Part shown: in pieces, positions 9,522-19,651 of the stretch | Position numbering within the stretch: the first letter of the stretch is position 1 | Layout: each line of letters starts with the position of its first letter | DNA from: Palaemon carinicauda | Taxonomy: Eukaryota; Arthropoda; Malacostraca; Decapoda; Palaemonidae | Direction: 5' to 3' | Assembly (NCBI RefSeq): GCF_036898095.1 | Contig: NC_090765.1 | Location: forward strand, 34,773,276 to 34,837,275 | DNA: 64,000 nucleotides | The notes under the pieces: model-generated | What the model saw: only the letters and a program-made list of their open reading frames with translations | Told to the model about the DNA's origin: nothing | The model's database searches: none | Position numbers and translations under genes: made by a program

Positions 9522-10434
9522 ATTTACCAGTTTATAGCAGACAAGACGTTTTACTGAGGTAAGGTGGGACGTTTCTTTTTTATAATGTAGAAAACTAAAT
9601 TCTCAAGGGGTTTGATATTGGTTTTCCTTTGATTCAAAACTTCCAGCCAATACAGTTTATAGCATTACACACCTAGAAAATCACTAGCTTTTGCTAAAGG
9701 ATCATTGTAGAAACTTGTACATAAACATCTTCCCCTCTTTGTGAGGTTGTGTAATGGTAATACCATAAATGCACCTCACTATGCAGTATACCTTTGGACC
9801 TCAGCTATACAATTTTAAGTCTTCTATTCTACCTCTTTTATTCATTTCACAGTAGCTCAGCTGCGATGTGGAATGAGAAGCAGGAACATATAGCGGCACT
9901 CAAAGGTGATAGGTGTAGCTGGTCCTTACTTATCCTTCCCCATGTTGGATTAGACTGGGTAAGGTCTGTTTGGAGTGCAGATATCTATGGTTATCTTAGG
10001 ATACGTCTCTGATTATACACGATATCTTTGGATAGTCATTTCTGGGGGTTGGAACTTCGTGATACCTGACGGTAATTCTCTTGTAATATCAATCGCAGAA
10101 ATATTATACTGTAGAAGTTGCCAGAAGGAATTTCCACCAGGACGACATGGCTATCTCACCCAAAAATAGATTTTTCCTACGTCAAAATCCCTTTTATTCT
10201 TTCTTGCTGTTTAACCACTTAACGTTTACTTCAAAGTGCAACCGCAGTGTTTTCACTCGGTTAATCATACTCTTGATATTCTTATCTATCCTCTAACTTC
10301 ACTTCATACAATGTTTTTTTTTTTTTTTCTCCATTTACTGATTTTATTTCTTCTCCATGCCATCTTATACATATAGGCCTACTGGGTGTTGTGGGACCTC
10401 ATTTATAAATTTTCATGTTTCTTCCAATTCACTG
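9522..10434. other. Spacer between the two DIRS copies
   Basis: Host-side DNA separating the elements. About 9745-9860 resembles the dispersed family also seen at 43650-43900 and 48840-49050 (a GCACCTCA...GTA start and a CCTTTGGACCTCAGCT part). A T run lies at 10315-10330. The block 10040-10200 may be another repeat, but only one copy is present here. No gene seen. Confidence 0.5.
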
Positions 10435-10448
10435 TTTTCAATATTTAA

Positions 10449-10603
10449 CTTAGCCGGTGAATATACAGCTGCAACTCTGTTGCTCGACAGACAACTATAC
10501 GGAAAAACTCGCCAGCGATCGCTACACAGGTTGCGGGTGTGCCCAACAGCGCCATCTGTCGACCAGATACCCAGCTCTCATGTAAACAAAGACTCAATTT
10601 TCT
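10449..10603 (+). repeat. Left inverted terminal repeat, DIRS copy 2
   Basis: Matches the reverse complement of 16025-16181. Contains AGCGATCGCT at 10514-10523 and CAGCGCCATCTGT at 10547-10559, the same two blocks as copy 1, while intervening bases differ strongly between the copies. Confidence 0.92.
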
Positions 10604-11933
10604 CTCTGTCGAGGTGTCGACAAGACGTACTTTACTCGCTGTTGCTAAACTGCAGTTTTTCACATCTAATTGGTGAAGTACTATATTCTAGTTTGAGCTT
10701 TCACAATGCAGGTGTTTTATCTTCATCTTAAATCTTGAACTCGTTTTGGATAGATTTAATTATGGTGACAAAGAGAGTATGGACTTTCTTTCACTTTTAA
10801 ATGGCCGACCCTTCCCTTAGACGGAAGTGTGTTTAGGCTTTTAGTAATTATCTTATCACGTTATAAATTATTTATAGATTTTCCTCTATATTTTATATCT
10901 CTCCGCCTTTATTAGGCCTCTTCGATTAACTTTCCATTTATTATAAACATATAAAAATAAATTTTAATGTTTTGTTTATATGCGACCTTTCCTGAGAGTA
11001 GGCGGTCCTAACTTGGAAACCGAAGTTAATCAACGTTGAGCCCTTTATATCGTAATTACCTTTTAAAGAGCTAAGGATTTAAAACTTTTTAAATGTAATA
11101 TTTTATGAAAGAATTTCTTTGATAGTCTTCGCACTGTTTTCAAAGATGAACTAACGTTTAGTTTATGCTACGCAGTTGTTGACGTTCGGGACGTTCAACA
11201 TGCGCTCTATCGTTACTATGGAGATAGAGTGTATCACGGTTTCACTTTGCAGTAAGAGTAAATCGATTCTGACGTTTTGTTCATTCTTTCTTAGCTTAAA
11301 TGATTTAAATTCTATTTTAAAGGAACTTTTTATTTGAAAAACCTTTCAGTTTTTTCCTTTAGTCAAATAACATGTTTTTTTGACGAAATATAATTGGGCT
11401 CTTCTCTTAGGTGCGAAATCAAGAGAGAAAGAGAGAGAGAGATAGAGACGGAGGGAGAGAGAGGAGAAAAAACGTTCCGTTCAAGCGGGTAACGTTGTTC
11501 TCGAGTTACTCTCGTCCCTAGTCTCTGTACGGGGAGGAAGGATAAAACGTTTTTAGTTTTTTATTCTCGTCCCCAGGCTATGTGCGGTGAGAGATTGAAA
11601 ATGTAGTTTATATGAAGTAGTGTTTAGTCTCTTTCCCAGCCACTGATTTATTTATCTTAAAATATGTTTTCTGTTTTTTGCTGGTATTAATGAGCTTGCA
11701 TTATACGACTGATTTCGCAATTACTACCTTTTAATGAAGGGTAGAATTGCGTGTTTCAGGTAGAAATCAGTAAAAGTTTCGATTTCAGTGAAATAAGTGC
11801 AAAACAGAAAATCGAAGTGATAAAGTGATATGCGCAAAGTGTTACAGTGTTGCGTCCGAGGGTTCGTCTGTTCGTGCCTGTCGTTCACCTAGTCCGGGAC
11901 CTCTTGCATGCTCCCAAGCCCAGGGGAGAAGTA
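10604..11933 (+). other. Leader of DIRS copy 2
   Basis: Homologous to the leader of copy 1 (2943-4229). It includes the purine-rich tract at 11419-11467 and the shared block upstream of the gag ATG. No promoter motif could be identified with confidence. Confidence 0.7.
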
Positions 11934-13354
11934 ATGTCAAACGACTTATGGGTTCGAGAGGCCTTGATCAACGAACAGACGTTTTCCCTCTATGGTATCG
12001 GGTGTATCTTACCAAGATCTCCCCTACCATAAGACGAGAGAGACGTTGTTTCTCCTCGTCATCCGAAGGCTTTTCGCATAAGAAACCTGTCACAAGGTTT
12101 CGAAGCCCTTAAGCGAAAGTCAGTCCTTTCAGGACAGGTCCAGCGTCCTGGTTACAGCCATTAGGACAGCTCTGACCCTATGCAGTCATCGGATAACTGC
12201 TCGCCGCCTAACAAAAGCATAACACAGACTCCGAGAGTCTTTTTTGTTGGCAAAGTGTTGCGGTCACAGACGTTTCCCTCGTCTCTTACCACAACCATTT
12301 CCGTTGATCCTTAATGGGTTGTATGGCAAGACATGCAGTATATGCTTGCCTCCCTTATGGAAGACTATTCTGCCGATTAGTCCGTTGAGTCTAGCAGTTT
12401 ATCTCATCGATATCCTGGCTTTCAGCCAACCTAACGTTCATTTGTGCTTACTGTTGACGTTGGCGTAGCTAAGTCACGTCAGTCAGGTTGTTTAGAACCA
12501 CACTCGATGCGGTCTCGTGTGGTTTTTCAGCCGCATTTGGACGTTAGGCCACTTGCTGATGCTCCTGTTGACGTTCAAGACGTTCACTAACAATCGGAGT
12601 TGACTTGTTTTGACGCTGTGCGTCAACCTCCGCATTCTAGAGTTGTTTTGACTGCTCAGTCTAGGCAGTCAAAGCAGTCTCGAGTGGACGCTGTGCATCC
12701 TCACGCACCTGTTGTGGTTGACAGTTCAGTTGTTGACAGTTCACAGACTGTCAAGCAGTTACATGACGTTGCGTTCTGGTCCGCTATTAATGCACCAGTG
12801 AGTGTGGACTCTGCTTGTAAAGCATTGCCACCACGGTAGGTCTCTCCCTTGCTACCGAACCTTCTGGCCAACAACCTTCCAACCGGTCGGTTGTGCGCCC
12901 TGTTGACGCTGAGGTAACCTACTCGCGTCTGCCAGTTGAGGTGGTTCCTCCACCGATGCGACCCAGTGTGGGTTGCCAGCCGCACGTTGTCGTTAAGCGA
13001 CGCTCGGAGGTGGTTGTTGACGTTCAGGACGTTCAACAACCAGCAGAGGTGACTTGTTTTGACGCAGTGCGTCAACCTCAGCAACCCGGTAGGGTGTTGA
13101 CTGCACAACCCAGACGGTCTAGACAGTCTCGGGTTGACGCTGTGCTTCCTCGCGCACCCATGGTTGTTGACAGTTCACAGACTGTGCAGCAGTTCCATGA
13201 TGTTGTGTCCGGCTCCGTCACGCATGCACCAGTGCGACCGGACTCAGCGAGCCAGACGTTGCCCACTCCGTTGCCGTTTCCTCATCAGTTTTCGGATGAG
13301 GAACCCTCTGATGAGGACGTTGCTGAACAACAAGACGATCAGCCCCCAGAATAG
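11934..13354 (+). pseudogene. DIRS gag-like region, copy 2
   Basis: ATG at 11934 begins MSNDLWVREALINEQTF, aligning with the gag start of copy 1; this frame closes at 12032. Coding sense continues in other frames through a region with DSSVVDSSQTVKQLHDV (12720-12770), and ends in the frame 12893-13354 with VQDVQQPAEVTCFDAVRQ, DSSQTVQQFHDVVSGSV and an acidic tail (FSDEEPSDEDVAEQQDD). The duplicated DSSQTV(Q/K)Q(F/L)HDV blocks suggest an internal duplication. Multiple frameshifts; not translatable as one protein. It lacks the long MRQEPH repeats of copy 1. Confidence 0.55.
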
Positions 13355-13500
13355 ATCAAGCCCTGCTATCCATCCAGAAGATGCTGAAGAAGCAACGCTG
13401 CTCAGTCAGGCTGTGGATGAGTTTGGTAGGGACGCTGTCATCCGTGGAACAATTTGTGTCACTAGGAAGACTACATCTCCGTCCTCTTCATACCATCTAG
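13354..13500 (+). pseudogene. RT C-terminal remnant, DIRS copy 2
   Basis: Directly after the gag stop the translation gives LLSIQKMLKKQRCSVRLWMSL and VSLGRLHLRPLHTI, aligning with SMLRRNRCSVR in copy 1 and typical of the RT-to-RNase H connection. The LVNFEESQLVPSQ and VYLGM segments still present in copy 1 are absent, so the deletion is larger on this side and independent of that in copy 1. Confidence 0.65.
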
Positions 13501-14060
13501 CTTTTCACTGGAAAAAGGACAAGACGCTACAAGCGGTCTCGATCCCGGTTTCCGAAAAGATAAAGTCTTGTCTGACTTGGTGGAAGGACAATATCAACCT
13601 AAGAGAGGGTCTTCCCCTGGCTGTTCAGACTCCCAACCACGTTCTCTTCTCGGACGCATCGGACGTGGGCTGGGGCGCGACACTAGACGGTCGGGAATGC
13701 TCAGGACTGTGGAACTCGAGTCAGAGGAGCATGCATATCAACTGCAAGGAGCTGTTGGCAGTACATCTGGCCTTGAAAAGCTTCAAGTCTCTCCTTCGAG
13801 GCAAAGTGGTGGAAGTTAACTCGGACAACACCACGGCCTTGGCGTACTTCTCCAAACAAGGAGGTACCCACTCACTGACGTTGTACGAGATCGCAAGGGA
13901 CCTGCTCATCTGGTCAAAAGGTCAAGACATCTCCCTAGTAACGAGGTTCATCCAAGGCGACTTGAACGTCATAGCAGATTGTCTCAGTCGGAAAGAGCAA
14001 GTAATTCCAACCGAATGGACCCTCCACAAGGATGTGTGCAAGAGACTTTGGGCCACTTAG
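13500..14060 (+). pseudogene. RNase H, DIRS copy 2
   Basis: In the frame ending at 14060: YHLAFHWKKDKTLQAVSIPV, then LFSDASDVGWGATLDG (Asp), INCKELLAVHLAL (Glu), VNSDNTTALAYFSKQGGTHS (Asp), GDLNVIADCLSRK (Asp). All four acidic catalytic residues of an RNase H fold are present and the domain itself is unbroken. A TGG-to-TAG change ends it at 14058-14060, where copy 1 reads W-G-Q-P. It lies in frame with the downstream GKPSIDLFATS block. Confidence 0.82.
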
Positions 14061-14450
14061 GGTAAACCATCCATAGATCTCTTTGCAACCTCGCTGACCA
14101 AGAGGCTTCCAATCTATTGCTCTCCAGTCCCGGACCCAGCAGCAATACATATAGATGCTTTCCTCCTAGATTGGTCACATCTGGATCTCTACGCATTCCC
14201 ACCGTTCAAGATTGTCAACAAGGTACTGCAGAAGTTCGCCTCTCACGAAGGGACAAGGTTGACGTTAGTTGCTTCCCTCTGGCCCGCGAGAGAAGGGTTC
14301 ACCGAGATACTTCGATGGTTAGTAGACGTTCCCAGTAGTCTTCCTCTAAGGGTAGACCTTCTACGTCAGCCACACGTAAAGAAGGTACTCCAAAGCCTCC
14401 ACGCTCTTCGTCTGACTGCCTTCAGACTATCGAAAGACTCTCGAGAGCTA
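14061..14450 (+). pseudogene. RNase H C-terminal extension, DIRS copy 2
   Basis: Same frame as the RNase H after the nonsense codon: KPSIDLFATSLTKRLPIYCS, DAFLLDWSHLDLYAFPPF, LVASLWPAREGF, LHALRLTAFRLSKDS. It aligns closely with copy 1 at 7380-7770. Role unknown; in DIRS polyproteins this zone links RNase H to the next domain. A two-base insertion near 14440 relative to copy 1 shifts into the recombinase frame. Confidence 0.7.
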
Positions 14451-15486
14451 GAGGTTTATCGAAGGAAGCAGCCAGTGCGATTGCTAGAGCAAGGAGAGCG
14501 TCTTCCATTAGAGTCTACCAATCGAAGTGGGAAGTCTTCCGAGACTGGTGCAAGTCAGTTTCTGTATCCTCGACCAGTACCTCTGTAGCTCAAATAGCTG
14601 TTTTTCTCTTATACCTGAGAAAAGGACGATCCCTTTCAGCTCCCACTATCAAGGGCTACAGAAGCATGTTGGCATCGGTCTTCCGGCATAGAGGCTTAGA
14701 TCTTTCCAACAATAAAGATCTTCAGGACCTCCTTAAGTCTTTTGAGACCACCAAGGAGCGTCGTTTGGTTACACCTGGTTGGAATTTAGACGTGGTACTA
14801 AGATTCCTCATGTCAGACAGGTTTGAGCCGCTACAATCAGCCTCCCTGAAAGATCTCACTTTAAAGACACTTTTCCTGGTATGCTTAGCCACAGCTAAAA
14901 GAGTCAGTGAGATTCATGCCTTCAGCAAGAACATCGGATTTTCGTCAGAAAAAGCTACATGTTCGCTACAACTTGGTTTTCTAGCCAAAAATGAGCTGCC
15001 TTCTCGACCTTGGCCTAAATCGTTCGATATTCCCAGCCTATCGAAGATTGTAGTCAATGAACTAGAAAGAGTCTTATGCCCTGTGAGAGCTCTTAAGTTC
15101 TATTTAAACGAACTAAACCTTTACGAGGCCAATCTGAAGCTTTATGGTGTTCAGTTAAGAAACCATCTTTGCCTATGTCAAAGAATGCTTTATCCTACTT
15201 TATCAGACTGTTAATACGAGAAGCTCATTCACATCTGAGTGAGGAAGACCAAGCATTGCTTAAGGTGAGGACACAAGAAGTTAGAGCTGTCGCAACTTCC
15301 GTGGCCTTTAAGCAAAATAGATCTCTGCGAAGTATAATGGACGCAACCTATTGGAGAAGCAAGTCAGTGTTTGCGTCTTTTTATCTAAAGGATGTCCAGT
15401 CTCTTTACGAGGACTGCTACACACTGGGACCATTCGTAGCAGCGAGTGCAGTAGTGGGTGAGGGCTCAACCACTACAATTCCCTAA
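14440..15486 (+). pseudogene. Tyrosine recombinase, DIRS copy 2
   Basis: The first part (frame to 15214) has KEAASAIARARRASSIRVYQ, LSAPTIKGYRSMLASVFRHR and box I ATAKRVSEIHAFSKN (Arg 14900), then continues through LGFLAKNELPSRPWPKSFD to CPVRALKFYLN. A one-base loss near 15112 shifts the frame. The last frame (15169-15486) has box II with Gln at 15274 (TQEVRAVATS) where copy 1 has His, the Arg at 15283, and the nucleophile Tyr at 15382 in FASFYLKDV. Loss of the box II His would be expected to weaken catalysis. Stop at 15484-15486. Confidence 0.88.
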
Positions 15487-15887
15487 TTCCATACCCTTTT
15501 AATCTTTCTCTTGAAATGTTTTTATTGTTGTTTTTTGGGTTGTCCGGAAGGCTAAGAAGCCTTTCGCATCCTGGTTGATTTGGTGGGTGGTCAAAGTCAT
15601 TTCTTGAGAGCGCCTAGATTAGGGGTTTGATGAGGTCCTGTTGTATGGGTTGCAACCCTTGATACTTCAGATCCTAGGGGTCGATCAGAATCCTAAGAGG
15701 ATCGCGAGGCTCCGTAAGGAAGACGTACTTAAAAGGCAGAGTAATTGTTCAAGTCGACTTCCTTACCAGGTACCTATTTATTTTGTTTTTGTTATTTTGA
15801 TAACTTCTAAAATGAAATAAAAAACTCTTAGCTCATAAAAGTGTAAACATATATTACTGGTCTCTACCCACCATCCTGGGTGTGAAT
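15487..15887 (+). other. 3' untranslated part of DIRS copy 2
   Basis: Homologous to the same segment of copy 1, with AATAAAA near 15815. No ORF of note. Confidence 0.6.
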
Positions 15888-15976
15888 CAGCTATATATTC
15901 ACCGGCTAAGTTAAATATTGAAAAATGTTATTTTGATTGTAAAATAAATTTTTGAATATACTTACCCGGTGAATAT
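15888..15976 (+). repeat. Internal complementary region, DIRS copy 2
   Basis: The first half is the reverse complement of 10435-10471 with one mismatch. The second half is the reverse complement of about 16165-16217 and I see essentially no difference in the part adjoining the junction. It therefore mirrors the circle junction of this particular subfamily rather than that of copy 1. Confidence 0.92.
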
Positions 15977-16024
15977 AAATTAAATGACCCTCCCTTCCTC
16001 CCCAATAGAGACGCAGTGGGACGA

Positions 16025-16181
16025 GAAGAAAATTGAGTCTTTGTTTACATGAGAGCTGGGTATCTGGTCGACAGATGGCGCTGTTGGGCACACCCGCAAC
16101 CTGTGTAGCGATCGCTGGCGAGTTTTTCCGTAGAGTTGTCTGTCGAGCAACAGAGTTGCAGCTATATATTCACCGGGTAAG
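16025..16181 (-). repeat. Right inverted terminal repeat, DIRS copy 2
   Basis: Reverse complement of the left repeat at 10449-10603. Contains AGCGATCGCT at 16107-16116 and the complement of CAGCGCCATCTGT at 16071-16083. Confidence 0.92.
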
Positions 16182-16217
16182 TATATTCAAAAATTTATTT
16201 TACAATCAAAATAACAT

Positions 16218-17470
16218 TTTTCAACCCCTTTTCATTTTTATTTATCCTCCTTATTGCTACTCTTATTTCCTTCATATCAAACTTTCCTTTTAACTACATT
16301 TATAGTCCCACTTTCACCCACCCATTCTCCCCAATGCAAACATTTATATAGATTACCACCTTGGTAGGGTTCTGTCTCTTGGATTTACAATTACTAATTG
16401 GGGAGTAGTAGGGATATGTTGAGAAAGGAGTAACATGCACTGGAGTAAATTTAGAAAGTTGGTCTCAATTTAGAGGATTTTGCAATCTAACAGGCTAACA
16501 AATTAATAGATTAAAAATGCTTTGGCTGATAAAAATCATAGGCATAAGAAAATTGAGATGGTATGGGTATGTGGTAAAGATGGGAGAAATAAGTGAAAAA
16601 GGCTTGGTTTGAATCGTATGGTTGATTGGGAACCAAACTATTAAATGCCTTGATAAGTGAAAGGTCATTTTGAAAGAAATAATTGAAGGTACATTTAGGG
16701 CTCTAGGCCCACAACCCATTAGTTTAGGGAGGGCAATGGGACGGATAGGAAAACATGAAGGGGAAGACCAACGTTCAGAATAAGGGCAGGGGCTAAGAGA
16801 ACAAAATATGCAGGACGTAACAGGGGAGGGAGGACTTATATGGGTAAGAGTTGTAAACAAACAAGAGTTGGGAAAGATAAGATGTTAACTTTATTTAGAA
16901 GGGGTTTTGCATGATTTTGAACTATCATTGCTAGGAAGAGAAGGGGTCAACGAAAAAGATAGTTTTTTTGTTGAGGATTAAAGAAAAGAATGAAAACCAC
17001 AGAAAATAAATCTGATAACTGATGACATTGTAAAGTGATGCGTGTGAGAATAATGCTATAGTATGCATGCAAAAGCAAGTGACTTTTGCTAATTTTGATT
17101 TCTTGCCTTTTGGTACACTGTAGGCCTACCCGTTAGATTAATGGTTGCAATGATTTGCTGATAGAGTATAAAAAATAGCATTTGTTTACGAAAAATTTTT
17201 GGAATTGTAAAATAATAAAATTTCTTGAATAAGCAGAGATTTGAGTGAAAATATGGAATAGTACGAATACTGTTATTGGTTACTTTTCTTTGTAATTTTT
17301 TAGGTAGACGCTTTTATACGAAATTACAATTATTTGATTATGAAAACATATTTTTTAGATATTTCCATGAACAAAATACCATTAAAATATTTTAAAATTG
17401 TAATCCACCAAAGCAAGTATTCCCTACTCGAAAATTAATCAAATTATATAGTAGTGGGTTTCTTTTCTCT
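16218..17470. other. Flank with a LINE scrap, otherwise nothing
   Basis: Host flank of DIRS copy 2. At about 16540-16620 the plus strand reads IRKLRWYGYVVKMGEISEKG before a stop, resembling the RLRWxGHV segment near the C terminus of non-LTR retrotransposon polyproteins. The rest to 17470 is AT-rich without recognisable features. Confidence 0.4.
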
Positions 17471-17472
17471 TT

Positions 17473-17697
17473 TAAACATGGCGGCTGCCAATTCATATTG
17501 CATACGTTTCTCAACATGAAGCGTGAAACAACTCAAGCCAAAACAACAATCGTCTGCAGTGAGAGTTGTGATGTGTTTGAGGTACGACGTTACTCGGTGT
17601 GTTCTCTGTATTCTGTTGTAGTTTCCGCTAAATATAACTCAAGGATACTTTTTTCAATTTATGTAATTAACACCAGTTCCAGTGGGAGCAAAAGGGG
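17473..17697 (+). promoter_or_regulatory. Possible first exon with a YY1-like motif
   Basis: The stretch AAACATGGCGGCTGCC at 17473-17488 fits the YY1-type element (AAnATGGCGGC) found at some metazoan transcription starts. An open frame begins with ATG at 17516 (MKRETTQAKTT) and runs 60 codons to a consensus splice donor GGGGTAAGT at 17695-17702, and the frame would meet a stop right after the donor if unspliced. An AT-rich region follows, as expected of an intron. No protein homology is recognised, so this is a candidate only. A long non-coding RNA first exon or chance are alternatives. Confidence 0.25.
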
Positions 17698-18090
17698 TAA
17701 GTAGACAAATTTTCTCTGTAGTTTATTTATTGAAAAACGAGGATTTTAACATTTAGCGTTCCGTTACAAACGTAGCCTAGGCTATTGCGACGTCAGGTGG
17801 CCCCTCATGCCTATATAATCTCTTTAGGGATAAATGGTTTAAATAATGTTTTTCTCATGCACATAATCAAATAATGTATCGTAAGTGATAGAATTGTAAT
17901 TTACAATAGATTTTAATGCTTCAGTTCAACTTATAGCAGGTCGAGTGATTTCAAGTGTCAGCAGTGGAATTTAGAATTTACTCATACACCGGCTTGTTGG
18001 CTTAAGCTAGACCTAGGTCTAGGCCATCCAACTTACAGTCAATAATGCTTATGATGTATAGGTCTGTGTAGGTGTCAAATAAATACACGA

Positions 18091-18097
<7 letters not shown>

Positions 18098-18175
<78 letters not shown>
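18098..18175. repeat. (TA)n microsatellite
   Basis: Near-perfect TA array. It ends next to the short unique block at 18176-18227, which is related to sequences at 54630-54677 and 54923-54965. Confidence 0.95.
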
Positions 18176-18176
<1 letters not shown>

Positions 18177-18225
18177 CTATTGTTAGTCCCCTGCAGGACA
18201 GAGGCCTCAGATGTGTCATTCCACT

Positions 18226-18227
<2 letters not shown>
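18176..18227 (-). repeat. Short block sandwiched between TA arrays
   Basis: Contains CTGCAGGACAGAGGCCTCAG, which matches the arms at 54630-54677 and 54923-54965 (GGACAAAGGCCTCAGACATG type). All three copies lie next to TA arrays, so this is a dispersed element with a TA tail or a TA-array-associated repeat. Confidence 0.6.
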
Positions 18228-18318
<91 letters not shown>

Positions 18319-18347
18319 TAGATATATATATATATATACACACACAT
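18228..18347. repeat. (TA)n microsatellite with GATA and CA edge
   Basis: Long TA array, degenerate at its right edge (TAGATAGATA, then CACACA). Confidence 0.95.
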
Positions 18348-19562
18348 GTATGTATGTGTGAGTGAATTTGCTGCTATGTCTACTATAAGATTATGCACTA
18401 CATTAAAATATAACAGTAAAGCACAATATTATCTGCAGATGATGCCTTGTTGAAAGCAGAAGATTTGGAGAATGTAAAATGCAACCATCTTGTAGGAGAA
18501 ATGGGAAAAAATATGGGTTAGAAATAATTACTAGCAAAACTTGAATTCGCTATAAGAAATGGACGAGTGCTGCCTGTTAGTTTGTCACTTTTCTGTGTAT
18601 GGTTAACGGGGGATGGGGCATAATAAATTACGTATCGGTCGATTGAAATGGGAAGTATTTCTCACTTTAACTCCATATTTTGTTTACATTTTTGAGACTG
18701 ATGGTGAGTTATTGGCATTGCGTCTTCTTTTGCAAGCTTTTTTTTTATGTAATCATTACTTGTTTTTTTTTTTTAACTAATTACAAACTTCCAAATATTT
18801 ATGCACGAGTTTCCGGATGTTTTTCTACAACAGGTTTTTTTTTTCACCCTCCTTCTGTTTCAGCTTGACCCCTATCACATAAAGACATCTCCATGAGGGA
18901 AGTACAATCTTTTTTTAAATTTATCGTAATTTAATCTATGTCAGCAATTGATTATGATGAAAATGCTCTCCATTCAGTGTAGGCCTATAGCTATTGTTGC
19001 TCATGTAAAAGTAAAATAGTAGCCCCAAAATAGTGACCCATGGGGCTGGTGTGCACAGCACACCCATATACCACTTGCCAGAATATAGGAACAGTGATAT
19101 GTTTATTTGCGAGTGAAGCTAGCCACGGCCGAGCGAAATCCATTAGAAGGATGTGAAGTGAATCATAGAGAATTGTGATATTTTTATTTTCATCCACTTA
19201 CGTGAATTATATATTTATCCAATTGGTTATCTTGTTTTTATTTTGCATTTCTGGCCATTATTATTGCAGCAAGTCACTCGTCTTTGCATTTCCCACTCAA
19301 TAAAAACCTGGTTTCCCACTGGTGTCCCCCATAATTGTCTTTTTATAAGGAGGTCCTAAAACTCATAAACGGGTGGTTTGTCCCAATAATCATTGTCAGA
19401 AATGCATGAAACACAAGATAGCAAGTAGGAAAAATATATGGTTCATGTATTTGGCTAAAATTTAAAGTATCATATACAGTATTCACCGTAACATATTCAA
19501 AGCTCAGAATAGGGAAATTATAGAAAAAACACAAAACTGGCAACAATAACACACACACATAG
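18348..19562. other. No feature recognised
   Basis: AT-rich single-copy-looking DNA with T runs near 18740 and 18835. No ORF with a recognisable motif. Confidence 0.4.
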
Positions 19563-19572
19563 CTTATATATA

Positions 19573-19649
<77 letters not shown>
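19563..19649. repeat. (TA)n microsatellite
   Basis: Near-perfect TA array of about 85 bases. Confidence 0.95.

Positions 19650-19651
<2 letters not shown>

Larger units (their letters stand above)
10435..16217 (+). mobile_element. DIRS-like retrotransposon, copy 2 (about 5.8 kb)
   Basis: Second element of the same family and orientation, belonging to a different terminal-repeat subfamily. Order: left inverted terminal repeat (10449-10603), leader, gag-like region (11934-13354), short RT remnant (13354-13500), RNase H (13500-14060) with C-terminal extension, tyrosine recombinase (14440-15486), internal complementary region (15888-15976), right inverted terminal repeat (16025-16181). The outer junctions share the seven-base core TTTTCAA, so the empty site would read CACTG-TTTTCAA-CCCC. 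The RT palm is absent, a TAG interrupts the RNase H/recombinase frame, and two indels break the recombinase. It is inactive but could have been mobilised by enzymes from a complete copy. Confidence 0.9.

Noticed and set aside
9794..10012. 72-codon frame between the DIRS copies
   Set aside because: Overlaps a dispersed repeat and shows no motif.
18002..18345. Open frames of alternating Tyr-Ile (also at 27.0-27.8, 29.1-29.4, 54.3-55.2 and 58.4-58.8 kb)
   Set aside because: They are translations of TA, CA and GA microsatellites with no unique coding sequence.
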